Shown piece by piece: positions 21,597 to 34,066 of a stretch of 64,000 bases of DNA (position 1 is the stretch's first letter; every line of letters starts with the position of its first letter). Below the pieces are notes generated by a model. That model was not told the origin of the DNA and did no database searches. It saw nothing but the letters and a program-made list of their open reading frames with translations. The stretch is from Darksidea phi (taxonomy: Eukaryota > Ascomycota > Dothideomycetes > Pleosporales > Lentitheciaceae), in contig JASJFT010000018.1 of assembly GCA_030770425.1 (NCBI GenBank), positions 186,001 through 250,000 on the forward strand. The letters run 5' to 3'. The position numbers and the translations under genes were made by a program.

Positions 21597-23644
21597 TCAT
21601 ATGATGGAGATTGTGTACACACCAGGGCTAACAACTCTTTCATACTCTAACCACTCCTCATTCTCGAATGTCAGGAAATTTCCCCAATCATCTAGTCCAA
21701 ATACTGACCGAAATGCGAACAAAGTTCCACAGCGTCTGAATTGGCCCCGTGAATTTTCGGTAGGAGCGAGGAGGATACAAGCGATAGACCACGATTCGGG
21801 GAATTGATGAATGTCAACCAAAATGGGTAGGCAGTGAAGTCGGTGGCTCGGGAGCTTGTAATCTAAAGTAATCTGTGCCATGTGCACATGATCCCACCAT
21901 CTTCCATTGACGAAAATACTCCATCCTGGTCCTGAATCCGATCGAAACTCCATGGTTACTAGCGGTCCCGACACTTCAATTTCCCCGTATGTGACCTCAG
22001 AGAAGAGATCCTTCGTAGCTGTACTGATTTGGCAGCTAACAATCTTCACAAGAATTTCGACTTCATCTTGGGGAACTAGATCGTAAGAATTCGGTGACAC
22101 GGCTGTGTCTACACTTGCCCAGGACCAGGATGGAGCTCGGTATGGGGTTGACCGTGGTTTGTCCGAACTACTTTGCCAGAGGAGTTGTGTCGCCATATGC
22201 TTTCTCCATAGCCCTGCACAGTAATCATCATCGAGAGCCCTTTGTAGCAATCTAGCTACCCCAGAAATTGCTATTAACTTGTCTTTGGAATAAGTGAGAC
22301 CACACTTCGTATATCGTTGGAGCACTTTTGACCAGAGCTCTAGGGATGTGTGTTCTAGGGCGTCAGACGCAGGTTCCTTTCGATCTGATAAATCTTTCCC
22401 AGCGTAGATCATGACTTCCCGCATAGCATCATGAGATATTCCTTGATATCGATTGGACGGCGGGATACCATGAGAGTACCCCTCACAAGTAGCGAGTTGG
22501 TAACACTGCCAGAAGATCTGTTTCTCATTGAAATGCAATATCCTTTGCGGCAACAATAGCTCTTGTACCACCCAAGCTCGCTTCGTCAGAGGCTGGTTTT
22601 CGAAAGCTTTGTGCCAGAAATCCGTATCTTGGAGCTGATAAAGGTCATTAGCTTTATCATCCCAGGCCGTTTGTATGGTGCACGCCTTGATCAGGAGGTG
22701 ATTCCGTTCTCGAAAACAACCACCACTACCATCTGCGCTGGCAGTCGCTGCAACGTTGAACAAAGCGCCTCGATAGATGTCTTCCATTAGAGGTGCTTGT
22801 TGCTGCCAGTCTTTTTTTGAATCCTGGAATATGCACAAGGAATCTATCCAAATCAGGGTGACTCCCATTGATCGTACCGTTACTATAGCATCTTGGAATG
22901 TCTGACTGAGTTTCGAAATTGGTATTCCTTCTATTAGTTGTCGCACCGTTCCCGAAGTTAAAGTAAAGAAGGACGCCGAACCCCAACAATGACTAAGCGT
23001 TGCGTAGGGGTTTTTGGGCTGTTTGTTCGACAACGGATGAGGTAATAGTCGGATAGAGTCTTGATTCGGCGATCCGATTTGTAGGAGGCGCATGGGAATC
23101 GTTCTCCGAGGAATCGACAACTCTACGGAATTGCATAGCGGATGATTTTCCCGGCATTGCAAGAGCCACTCCTTTGCCATAGCCATACTTGATGTTGAAC
23201 CGGTATGACTATGCAAGTCACGGATTCCGAGAAGACTATAATCGGCTGTCTAGTTTAGTGTAACGCCACTTTCAATTAAGTTCAGTTGAACGTACGCTGA
23301 ATCTTCGCTAACGCGAACTCCAAACTATAACCAATGCAGCCATCAGTGCCGATACCGCTCGCGTCGACAGAAAATGAAAGCAAATATGCGATTCCTGAAT
23401 CCGGGCTCCGGCAGATAGTGTATTGCGAAATTGGCTTACTCCCAGCATCCGATCGAACGCGGGGCACTTCCGAGATGCATTTAGGTTGCTGAAATTGATT
23501 GACTGATATGGCATCCCACAAAACTTTGCAGATAGCACAATTCTCAGAAGACGCTAGTTTAAGGTCGTCAATATGATAATGATGGTGAGTCGTGGTGTGA
23601 GGGAATGAGCCTTGGAAAATACGACGGCACAGATAGCAGAGCAT
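21597..23644 (-). CDS. HET-domain protein, apparently intact
   Basis: Predicted 665 residues from two exons (23644-23296, 23245-21597; intron 23246-23295 with a CTAAAC-like branch site and CAG acceptor, giving the junction IQPDYSLLGIRDLHSHTG). The N-terminal exon has CYLCRRIF and NCAICKVLW motifs. The HET domain spans roughly residues 190-340 with the block YATLSHCWG, then ISKLSQTFQDAI, IWIDSLCIFQDS and DWQQQAPLMEDIYRGA. The tail has RAWVVQELLLPQRILHF and APSWSWASVD, typical of the family. HET proteins trigger programmed cell death on fusion of unlike hyphae. The first ATG is at 23644; the codon twelve bases upstream in frame is TTG. The reading frame is free of stops, unlike the HET copy at 28.9 kb. 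Confidence 0.92.
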
Positions 23645-25525
23645 CCTGTAATCCAACTCTGGAGACGCGGTTGAGACGCAACGGCTAACCGGCCTGTATA
23701 GAAAGAAAGCCGAGTTCGGATGAAAGCATGTGAACTTATCTCTACTTCAGATTAGTGTTCAGACCGGACGGTGTGCTGGAGCTTGGCAGCCTCACTTAAT
23801 CCAAAACAGATCGCTTAGTAATGTCAGGATGATGTAAGCTATGTGATGGGATAACATAGTCTCTAGTCTGTAGCGATTACACTCATCACAGCTTCAGGTT
23901 ACGGATTAGCAGTCTTGACTAACCGTCGAAATACCACCGTCTCTGGTTCGCAGTGGCTATCCAACCTTTCAACGCGGCTTGAAATGTGCGCTTCGCAAAG
24001 ATGCTGACAGCTCATCTACACACCACTTGCGAAATCTCTTGTCGCGCATGTGTCCGACCAGTGTCCCTTAGTTAGAGTTGCCGTTGCCCGTACTCGGGCC
24101 AGTATCGGGCCAGTATCGGACACCCTGTGGCCTCTTACTGCTTTTGCAAGGTGAGCTGCCGCTGAAGCAGACGACGCGCCGTAAGCTATATCTTCCTATT
24201 AACGTTGCTTTAGAACAGCGTACTTCTTACATTGACAATTTCGAGGAGAGGATTTACAACTTTGGCTAGTTTGCCCAAACGCAGTCCAAAGTCTTTTTCA
24301 AGGATCCATGGGATTGAGAGCTTGAGGTCGATATCCTCTTATTCAACCAAGCACGATTTCCTTCTTTCGGCTCCAGTACAACAACCAAGGTTGCCAACCA
24401 AGGGCTAGCGCAGATCGCACTTATCGAGTTTCTTGTCGGGGTACTGACTAAAGTGAAGTGTGTCAACAAGGCGACAACTCCTTACAGCTCCCTACACGGC
24501 TAGAAAGGAAATTCTTGCAACGCGTGCCCCTCTTTCCTGGCATTCGATTCCATCCAAATGGGATTACACGTCTTTTTCCAAGCTCTTGCCGTGGCCGCCA
24601 CTGTACCAAAAGAGTTGTAGTTTCCAGTGGTGGCGCACTGGTTTAGCTTTTTTATCTACTTTGCGCCCGCCGAATTTATGGAAAGCAATTCATGGAGCAC
24701 TTACGGCTAATTACCTGCCACAAGATGTGGCAAGGATCGATCAAGCTTGGCTGTTAAGACCTGACTGAACTTTCCGAAGACCTTGCACATTGCCTGGAAT
24801 TCCTCGAAAGGCTACTGGATCTTTACGTTTTTCTCTCTATGAGGGCATACTCAGAGTGCTCACAATCAGTAGAGATTGGAAATCGAGTTTCTCGCTGTTT
24901 ATAAAGATTCTTGGGCGGTTATCTTTTGAAGAATGAAACTGGGTCGTGGAAATATGTATGATGTATGAACGTCGGAGATACTTTGGCTCCAATTTTGACT
25001 TTGCGGGGATCGCACGTATTACGACCAGTTCCGAGAAAGTATGTGACAGGAGTGTCGACCTGGTTCAATATAATCCCATAGTCGAGCCAGAATGGAATCA
25101 GGTGTTCCTGCTTTGATGGGCTCATAGCCATAGCAACTTACTCCATGGTATGAAGTATTATGAATTGTAAGAGGTAAATTGGTAACGTAGCTTGACCAGT
25201 GTACCCAGGTGTTTATATCGTAAGCAGTGAGGTTTGCGCAAGGCTTGTATTAACGGTTAAGACGAAATTAAATAACCTTAACATTAGGGCACAACTCCGT
25301 CAATCTTCTTAATATGGTGCTAGTGCTTGCTGTCTTAATTGAAATTTTTATCGTTATTTAAACTACAACGCAGTCTTCCTATATTCCAAGATCCTTAGTT
25401 TCTATGCCAAATAAGTAGCAGTCATCGCGTCGTTAAACTCCCGTGATAGCCTAAAAAGTATTATAAAAAGGTATTTCAACCCGAATATCTTAAAACGTAA
25501 GAAGGTTATTAATTATAACTAAAGG
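23645..25525. other. Intergenic, no intact gene; AT-rich towards the right
   Basis: A CGGGCCAGTAT duplication lies near 24096-24118. Open frames around 24458-24768 on the plus strand have ordinary base composition but no recognisable motif. From about 25200 the sequence is AT-rich and RIP-like. Confidence 0.4.
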
Positions 25526-25889
25526 GTGTTAGAGTCGTTATCTAAGGTATTATGATATAACTACAAGTGTAAGGGCCCGAGCCTTGTAAAAGAGGGCGTG
25601 CTACATGCCACGGGCAACGGGCAACGGCTAGATCCTTATGGAGAGGGCATGGCGCGTAATATAATATTGAGCGGTAGTGATAGTAGCCTACTAGACTCGA
25701 GAGTACGACAAGTAACCTGCTGCCTGCTCAACGTCCCATATAAAAATCGGAGCGCTGCACTCCATCCTCCATACCTTAGTTTCTTGTTGATTTTTTCAAT
25801 TAAAGATAGCTGATGTAGGATTCACCTACAGCTGCGATTGTGAATCAGCAGAGAGAATCCCTACTTTGGGATGTAGAGTTACTTGAACA
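25526..25889 (+). mobile_element. Possible solo LTR
   Basis: Starts TGTTAGAGTC, has a TATA-like CATATAAAAATCGG about 210 bp in, a C/T-rich stretch after it, and could end in TTGAACA. This TG...CA plan is typical of Copia-type LTRs. No second LTR, internal domain or target-site duplication is seen, so the call is weak and the right end is uncertain. Confidence 0.25.
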
Positions 25890-26151
25890 ATGCGCATACA
25901 TGCTCTTTCACCAGTAGTGCCTTCCACTTTTAGTTACAGTAGGTCGGCATACATTAATATATTTTAACACTTTGATGTTCCTCAGTCCTTGAATTCTTCT
26001 CCCTATGCTCTAACACCTCAATTGTACCTTACTCCTCCCTAGCTCTCCCTCCTATAATTAACCAAAGGTATAGGAAGGTGTTTACGAAGCCCTTTTTATT
26101 TACCTTGACACTATCTGATTCCTGAAGCGCAAGTGCATTTAGAGCTTCACT

Positions 26152-26950
26152 ATGACAACCTGTTTCGAAACTTGCCCACCTGCGAAGCCGATGACGAAAC
26201 TTGTGCTGACGGAAGATGGTTGTTTGGATACGAGCAGGCTCGCTGACTGTCCACTGTACGTCAATCCTCCTCAAAATGAGTTCATAGAGCTAACCTTTAC
26301 ACAGCACTGCCCGGAACCGTGAGCGCTCGCCATTTCTTCAACTACCTCCTGAGATCCGGAATATGATCTACTTAGACGTAATTCCATCTGGACTAATCTT
26401 CGTCGGGACGTGGTTTGGGGATCTCTCCCTTTCGGCTCGCTGGTACCCCAAATCACCCTCCAAAACCCGACTACGGGACGTCCACGCATGGAATAAGATT
26501 ATCCTCTTGAATCGCATTTGCCGACAGATATACGATGACGTCAAGTTCCTCCAGTACGAACTAAATGGTTTCTTCTTCCACGACCAGATAGCGCTACACT
26601 TGTGGATGCAGGGCCGCCTAGCCGAACAACTGCGACGTGTAACTCGGGTGGGTATTCCGCCTGATGCGGTGAACGAATACCTCCACAATAGTGAAATTAT
26701 TTATAAGGAGAAGTTTGTGGGCTTGCGTGTGCTTTATATTGATGCAGTGTTTCTCTTCCACATGGATGAGCTGCACAAAGACCGGAAAGCCTTCAGGCCT
26801 AGTCTGGAACAAAAAGGAGAGCAACTGCTGCAGAAAGAAGGAGATGAGGTCAAAATCGTCTTCTATGGAATAAAGCGGGCAAGGAGAGATGTACAGACCG
26901 ATTGGATTCCTTGCTTTGGTAGCTTGGACGAATACTTTGCATTGGAATGA
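26152..26950 (+). CDS. F-box-like protein of unknown function
   Basis: Two exons (26152-26255, 26305-26950; donor GTACGT, acceptor TTACACAG) give 249 residues in one continuous frame. The junction reads DCPLTARNRERSPFLQL, leading into LPPEIRNMIYLDVIP (about residues 51-65), the short F-box-like motif frequent in small fungal proteins of unknown role. It is followed by LLNRICRQIYDDVKFLQYE, a second conserved block of that group. The C-terminus is charged and ends WIPCFGSLDEYFALE. The ORF-only start at 26363 would cut off the LPPEIR motif, so the spliced start is preferred. An LTR-like repeat begins 38 bp after the stop. Function is not known. Confidence 0.7.
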
Positions 26951-26988
26951 TGCTTCTTCTGCATCTTAAATTAAGAGGAATTAGATAT

Positions 26989-27135
26989 TATCAGGCTAGC
27001 TCATACAGCTACCCCTGGCTGCTACGCCTTATTCTCTTCTATATAAGCTGCTCTCCTACGGAGCTATTACAATCAACGCAGTCTTCACTTCTACATCCTC
27101 ACAGTGATTCATACTGGGCCCTCACTGTGATATCA
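26989..27135 (+). mobile_element. LTR-like dispersed repeat, copy 2
   Basis: Same order of blocks as at 6173-6334: TATCAGGCTAGCTCA, CCTGGCTGCTACGCC, TTCTATATAAGCTGCTCTC, AATCAACGCAGT, and the inverted repeat TCACAGTGA (27109-27117) / TCACTGTGA (27122-27130). Same orientation as copy 1, about 20.8 kb away. It lacks the stretch present in copy 1 between the first two blocks (roughly 6189-6213). Confidence 0.6.
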
Positions 27136-27143
27136 CTAATATC

Positions 27144-28032
27144 CTACTCTTCCTGCACTCTAGTGGGCACATCGTCCAACTTAAACAATACGTAAGAAAA
27201 CTTTATCATCCAAAAGTCGGTCCTACAAATTGATCGATCTCTTACGAAGCTAGGCTTGAATGTCGCAACAGCAGCACACCGCGTTCCCGGAATCTCGTGG
27301 ATGGCCCCAGAGACCTTGGGTATTTGGCACTTCGCCAGTCCTTCCAAAACTTTTTTGCTAGCGTGACTCCAATCCGCAATCACGAGTTGTAAATTGCTCG
27401 CCATAGTAATACAGCTTAGATAGTTAAGTAACGTGTATTGAAGATCCTTGACTCTTGGGCTTGACCAACCGACGATGTAAAACATACAATCAAACGCAAC
27501 CTCCACGTCGCGCCGGTCCAACTTGGCGGTGAAGGACGTGCTAATTCTCATGCTGCCAAAGTCTCCACCAGGGTTATCAGAGATGAAGAAAAGCCCATCC
27601 CCCATCGAAGCGTTCAAGTGACGAAACGGGTACATAATCATGGTTGGAGCTACTTCGAGCTGAAGCACCTGTCGCCGCACGTACGACACCAATGCATTGA
27701 ATCTTGCGAACTCAATGGTCAGTCCGGGCAGTTTGCAAGTATATCATCTCGGCGGAGGAATTGTGGCTCACGGCTCGACCATACTCCAGAAGCTCCAAAA
27801 GATTTTCTCGAAGGAATTGATAGGGACCAACCCTCTTGGGTTGCACCCCCAATGCCTTCCAATATTTCGGGTGCCGGCAATTGATTGGCATGATGTACTT
27901 ACGACCGTTTCCTTTTGGAGGTGCATGCCATAACGTTTGCCCTCTGAACTCCGCTCCAGTGTTTGAGACTGAGAACTCGGTAGAATGTGTGGGGGATCTC
28001 GGCGTAAACGATCCGCGTTCGGGATAAATAAG
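27144..28032 (-). pseudogene. Frame-broken gene of unknown function
   Basis: Reading down the minus strand, a coding-like frame from about 28032 (acceptor CACCAG preceded by a TACTAAC branch site) runs through GRKYIMPINCRHPKYWKALG and LLELLEYGRAVSHNSSAEM to LQTA near 27735. A different frame then continues without a gap as LTIEFARFNALVSYVRRQ and on to a stop at 27144. Dropping one base in the C-run at the switch would join the two; no intron signals fit there. The first exon is not resolved. The 3' end lies within 10 bp of the LTR-like repeat. Either a one-base frameshift made this a pseudogene or the window has a sequence error. The family is not recognised. Confidence 0.4.
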
Positions 28033-28920
28033 CTGGTGACTTTGTTAGTATTCCGCATAGGATCTGAGAGTTGGAATGCTTGTACTGTTCCGTTCGCGGA
28101 AGCCTCCAGGCAAAGATGCTATGATAAGCAGTTGAGCGAATTATCTCTTCCTGAAGTCGGCGGAACACTTCTCCTCTTCACTTTGCAATAGCGGCATATT
28201 GACGTCGACTATTCCGGGGTGGCAATACGCCGCGTCTTCGGACATGAGTGGTCTCTCGTTGCGCCGCCCAAGACATCTTTTCAGCAGCTGAGATCGCTGA
28301 CGGCGTATCTGACCCCCGTAATACGGCAGTCCAGATGCTAGTGATATCAGCCAACTGTTCACCGAGATCGAATTTCTATCCTCTATTGTGCCAAACTTGG
28401 TCGAAGAGGTAGAGTTGTCGTGGCACTATTAGCTCTTGTATTTGTATCTAGAAGAAAACTTTTTATATAGTAGATAGATATAAATATATACTTCTTAGGT
28501 GAAATATACGTAATCGTAAATAGAAGCTAGACTATACGTAGAGGGGAGGGGATAGCTGGCCATACCTTTGGTAATGGAGCGGCGCGTGCTGATTCGCTCG
28601 GTAAACCTTTGGCTGTCTGCCAACCATCAATCAGGCTCAACTTTAAAAGGCGCGTGGCTGCTTCGCCGGCCACAAGTCATCGCTTTCCCAATACAGTCGC
28701 TTGCAAAATCGGTTTCACCCCGAACACCAGCATCCGCTCACCAACGTGGTAAAAGCATTAGACGACTGCGCTAAGTGAGCAGCCCATAAGCGCGCCCAAA
28801 AAATTCGTGCCAGCGCCTTTGCTAGCCACGGCTAGATTTTCTCTTTTCCCTCGCAAAATTGCCAGCCCCGAAGCAGGGCAACCGAGCAGTTCCACATCTG
28901 AGACATCCCCCCACGTCAAA
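28033..28920. other. Intergenic, possibly with the first exon of the preceding minus-strand gene
   Basis: Short minus-strand open frames at 28141-28362 might hold an upstream exon but cannot be joined convincingly. An AT-rich stretch lies at about 28440-28540. Confidence 0.35.
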
Positions 28921-30990
28921 ATGTCAGTGCCGGATCAAGACAGCTACTCGGAAGCTGCCGAAAGTATGCGCATGAGTGCTTCCTCTTGTTGCTCTGTATG
29001 CGGTAACCTCGATACGGACCACTAGCCTAAAAAGAGCCATTCAACAACTATTAAAGCCTTGAGCACATCCCCAAACTGTCTTGCATGCGCGGCTATCCGC
29101 GAAGGCCTTTCAGAGCACGTGAAGCCACTACATCAAAGCGCAAAACTCTACCTTCGGTGTAACACAGAGGGTCCGCTTCAGGTTACCTATCATTTCGGCA
29201 CTCTCAATGGGAATGACAGCAGAACCGTCGAGTTTTATACCCACGCAGGTAATATGTACCCCCCTCCCCCACCCCATTATGTCTTTCGTTTTTCCTCCTT
29301 CAATGGGAAACCTCGTCATCACAACTCACGACGCTGCGCCCCTAAACTGCCGTCCACCTTGCAATCATGCTTTGACCTAGAAGCTTGCCTTTTCTGACTT
29401 TGTATTTTAGATCTCCCAAGGCCATGGCCGGCTATTGGACCTGCTCGGACGCTACAGCCGTCATTTGCGCTGAAGGATGCACAGCTTGTATCCCAATGGC
29501 TCGAGGAATGTGTTACGAACCACCAGGGTTGCACACAAGGGACACCGAAGCTTCCGACACGCGTGATATTCGTAGGATCAAGCAGTCACGAGCCGCATTT
29601 GTACGTGACCCGACACGAAAAAGCGCGATACAATGCACTGAGTCACTGCTGGGGCGATCCCCAGCATCGCCCTCTCTCCACGACGACTGCTGAATTGCTT
29701 GCACGTAAGAAGTCCATTCCACTCTCTGAGCTACCACAAACCTTTATTGACGCTATCCTCTTAACGCGAGAGCTCGGTATCGAATACCTCTGGATAGATT
29801 CTTTATGTATCATTCAAGACGATAAGGAGGACTGGGCAAGAGAGGCTATGCGCATGACGGAAGTATATCAGAAGGCAACCCTGACTATTTCAGCGGACGG
29901 AGCAGTGAACAGCCGCCAGGGTCTATTCCGTACTGTTGGCAGGAGGTCATACTCCAGGCCCCTAGCGATTCATTCCCCGGGAATGGCCGAGGGAAGCGAG
30001 TTGTATACGCGATTGACAGATCTTGTTACCTATTTATACCCTGTCCACATGATAACTTTGAAAAAGGACAATCTTTTGCGTGACCGGGCTTGGGCTCTTC
30101 AGGAGTGGTTGCTGTCTTCGAAAATCGTACACTTCACCAACGGTGAATTGCTGTGGGAATGCATGACTCTTCGACATTGCGAATGCCAGACGAGCTCTCG
30201 ATCATGCGCATTAAGCCGGTATCTTTCCAAAGCCGGTTATCTCTCTCTCAGCGATGAAGGCCAAGGGTCGGCTCTCGCCAAGTGGGATAGGGTGGTGCTT
30301 GAATTTACCCGGCGGCAGCTCACCCTAGACACCGACAGGCTACCAGCGATTTCTGGTTTGGCAGGATTAATGAAAGCGAATGCTGGGAAAGACTATATCG
30401 GTGGTCTTTGGGAATCAGAGCTTCCACAATCATTGTTATGGCTGCTGCGTGGCGATAAATCCAGGCGCCACGACCACTATTATGCCCCTTCCTGGTCGTG
30501 GGCCTCAATCACTGGTTGGGTCGATTTCGATATCGGTATCGATTACAGTGCCCCCGAAAAATGTGAGGTTCTCGAGCTCTCCAAAACGCTGGCCAGCGCC
30601 GACCCCTTTGGGCCCCTTAGCAGTGGCTTTATCAAGCTTAAAGGACCGCTGGCAACATTTCCTGATAATATGGTGTAGGGAGAAAAGCAGATAGGAAAGA
30701 AGGAGGACACCGCTAAGGGTTATTCGTATTGGGGTGAGCTTACTCTTAACATGACGGAGCCAGTTTTGGAAGTCGCACGCGCGGATGAAGTTGTCTTCAT
30801 TATCATCATGACCAAGGATATAAGCGACAATAGATCAATCATTCACGGGTTGGTGCTCAAGGGTACGGAACAGGACGGGCTTTGTTTTCGACGAGTGGGC
30901 CATGTCTGGATGGCATACGAAGGCACGGATTGGGACCTGTGGATTTCAAGTATCCTGAAGGTTAGGGAGCAAATCATCACGATAATATAG
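28921..30990 (+). pseudogene. HET-domain gene with in-frame stops
   Basis: One frame can be followed almost throughout: SSCCSVCGNLDTDH, a TAG at 29023-29025, then KKSHSTTIKALSTSPNCLAC in the same frame; an intron ending TATTTTAG near 29410; then LKDAQLVSQWLEECVTNHQG, the HET block RYNALSHCWGDPQ, IPLSELPQTFIDAI, YLWIDSLCIIQDD, a DRAWALQEWLLSS block and YAPSWSWASITGW. A second TAG at 30676-30678 is followed in frame by WGELTLNMTEPVLEVARADEV and a C-terminus ending at 30990 with IHGLVLKGTEQDGLCFRR, usual for HET proteins. The first stop could be removed by a 54-bp GTAACC...AAAG intron; the second has no good intron. Probably inactivated by nonsense mutation, though a shortened protein from 29563 remains possible. 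Confidence 0.7.
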
Positions 30991-33241
30991 CTGCTCATTA
31001 TAACGGTCTAGGCGCATTACGGCGGACTATTAATAGGTAAAGGGATAAAAGTCTCACCGCACTTTGCGCGGGAAAATTCCACCTACTGCTATTATTATCG
31101 CCCTCCTATCTCCCTCTATATTACTATTATTATCCTATTTTCCTACGATTCTTTAATATGTACCTGCCGATGAACTCTTCAATGAGCCCGGTGATGATGT
31201 TTTATGGGCCGCATGAAGGATATCACAATAGAAATAGAAATGCTATAAGGTGTGGAGAGTCAAGGTGGCTATGAGAGGATTAGGCTCTAGTTCAGCCGCA
31301 ACCGAATGCGGTTTACTGCTATATGCATCTCCCGCTCCCCCACTGGGTCCTCCAGACGACCACAGCCTCAACAGCAGGACAATTCTCGAGTAGGACCGCG
31401 CCAAGATCAACTCGCCAACAGCAGATGTTATACGACGCGAAATTTATTCTCACAGCCTTCAGAGTCTAATAGCTATACAAAACGCGTCCGAACACCTATA
31501 CTAGACAAGGTCCACATCAGCTTCGCGCAGTTCAAGTCAGGCTTAAAAGGAATTGGGAGAGTTGGAATATATTTCTAAGTTTAACGTCTAGTTTAGTCGA
31601 TTCATTTGTTGTAGAGAGAGCTTCAAAGGCGAGTAGCAGCGGCTCGAAGCTGCGAGCTGTTAAAACAGATCCTAATATATGAAGTAAACGTATACCTCTA
31701 TGGAAGTGCTGCGTTCGACTAGATGAAATATCTGGTCCATCTTATACTTTAATCGGATCACTAGCATCCTCACACCTGGTCGTAGCCCTCAGTGGGTTTC
31801 TTCTCGCCCAGCGCAGACTTTTGCGTAAAACACATCAACACATAGCACTTTTTTTTATCGATAGTAGCACGCAATGCCCCCTCTAGTCATCTCAAACTCT
31901 ATTTGGTTTGGATTTGCATAGTTGGAGTGTGTTTGTAAGGTCCGCACGAAACACAGTAGGAGTTTGTACACAGTAGAGGTGCTATACCCACACTACCGCC
32001 CACAGTATAAAAATTGCCTGCGATGATACCAGCATCCCGCTCACATCCATCTCTTGTCCTCAGCCAGCTATCTCAAACTCTATATTATTCTTCCAAACGC
32101 TCCACGTAGTTCAAGTTGACATCAAAGGCATTATCTAGATTAAGAGCTTAGCCAAGGACGCCTTCGGCCAAGTTGTTGCTGGCTGATGAGGAGACGGGGT
32201 CCTAGAGATGGGAGGTGGGGAGGTGGGGTATTCCGCAATTTACCTCGGTGGCGGTGAACATGGCGGCAATGATCGGTCAGCAGGTTTGGTCGAAACACGA
32301 ACGGCAAATTCACCACTCAAATAATTTTCACGGAAAGTTCAACCCCCTCTGCTTCATGTACGGCTTTGCCCTCGTCAACCCGATTGATACAGATAACAAT
32401 GATAATACAGTACGGAGGAGAGCAAAATGCCCATGATGTCTCGGAAACCTCAGCTGCATCTTGAGCCCGATTGTCGGATGTAAAGAAAAGTTATGTTATG
32501 ACAGTTCACACCGAGACCTCATATTATGCGTTCTAGTTTCCGTAGACTGCTCAGTACCACCTAGTCTTATGTAACGGCGAAGATCGGTGAAAGCACGCTC
32601 GCGCTTTCCTCAAGTTAAGACCATCCATCCCACCAATCAGAAATCTCCACGCCACAATACCAATCCCGTACAGCCCAGTGTCCTGCTATCTACACTGCGT
32701 ACCTATGTTCCAATAACAGAACGTCGCCATAATTCTACTCATAGTTGAGCGGTGAAACCAACAGCCAAGCATTGTGGCTGAAAGCCCGGGAGCTGAAAAA
32801 ATCGTCCGGCCCGTCAGTTTTGCATCTTGACCAATCAGACATGCGCTCAACACGAGCAGATTTCCACCCGAATAAAACGCGTCCCCCGCCTTAACGCATG
32901 CAAGCATTCAGCTGCGAGACCAACGTGTACACCTTGTCGGTCACGTTCGGCTCGCTCCGAGCGCGAGTATGCAGAAAGGTTGAGGCTGAACGGCGCTGTA
33001 ATCGGCGACATAAGCTTTTGCACTAGATTAATCGGTGAGGTTACACTCTGCAGAGACATGGCTGTGGAATCTAGGCGCCACCGCACATGCAGGATGATGA
33101 TGACCAAAAGATCGGTAAGTGTACGAGTACTCTGACTGCGATAAATAAGAACACCAGTGCCCTAGTCGAATGACCTACGCAGTCAAATCAAGCAATCTAA
33201 CCATTTCATTTCCCCTCATCAGCCCTATACACCTCCTCACA
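30991..33241. other. Intergenic, no gene seen
   Basis: Mixed composition with scattered short frames. Nothing with a recognisable domain, splice pattern or repeat of note. Confidence 0.45.
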
Positions 33242-34066
33242 ATGTCCAAAAAGTCGTCCCGTACAGCCAGCCCTTTCAAGAACAGCTACGAAACCTACGA
33301 GAACACACGCGAAAACGCTCGCGGCGAACGCTTGCTCAACGAGTACAACACAAATCCTCTAGTCGTCCTGAAAAGGGAATCAGAAAGGAAGTCCGATATC
33401 GCGCCCCGCATCGACCTCATCATCTCCCACATTCGACTTAGTCTACGGATCCTTTCCGTCCTCGTTTCCATTAGCATCGTTGCCCTGCTCGCGCACGTCG
33501 TTAGCGTATATGTGAGGACGAAGGATAATTGGGTCACTGCCGAGGAGACATATGAGCAGAGGAGGGTTTGGCCGCCATGGTTGAGGACGAGGCCGACGTT
33601 TGCGTTGTTGGGTGTTGCTGCTACGGCGACGTTGTTCAGTCTTGCACTCCTTGTTGCCATGTTTTCAAGAGCAGTATGTACCTTTCTTTGTCTATGTTCT
33701 GTCTATCTCTTTTTGAAATCGTAGCTAATGGTAGCTTAGATGCGCTATGTAACAGTCATGTCCAACATCCTCACCTCCTTTGTTTGTCTTGTCTGCGCAT
33801 CGCTGTGGACAGCCATCGGCCTCTACCATATATTCGCCGATGTAAACCGCCATGCACATACAGATCTCAGTTCGTACGTCTGCACAAATGAGCTCCACCC
33901 GCTAGTCGAGCAGGAAATGGGGAATGTGCACGTCATGTGTGGAGAATTGAGGTATGCATGGTGGGCTGTATTGGTAGTGGCGACGATTGAGGTTTTGGTA
34001 GTCGCTACAGTTGGCTGGGCTATTTTGGCGGGGAGGAAGAAGGGGGCTTATGTTAGGGTGGGGTAA
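33242..34066 (+). CDS. Four-TM membrane protein of unknown function
   Basis: Two exons (33242-33673, 33740-34066; donor GTATGT, acceptor TAGCTTAG) give 252 residues. The N-terminal 75 residues are hydrophilic and basic. Four hydrophobic segments follow: about residues 77-100 (LRILSVLVSISIVALLAHVV), 123-146 (FALLGVAATATLFSLALLVAM), 153-175 (ILTSFVCLVCASLWTAIGLY) and 214-238 (WWAVLVVATIEVLVVATVGW). Both termini are predicted cytosolic. The layout resembles MARVEL-like fungal membrane proteins, but no diagnostic motif is seen. The intron keeps the third segment in frame, which supports the model. Confidence 0.7.
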
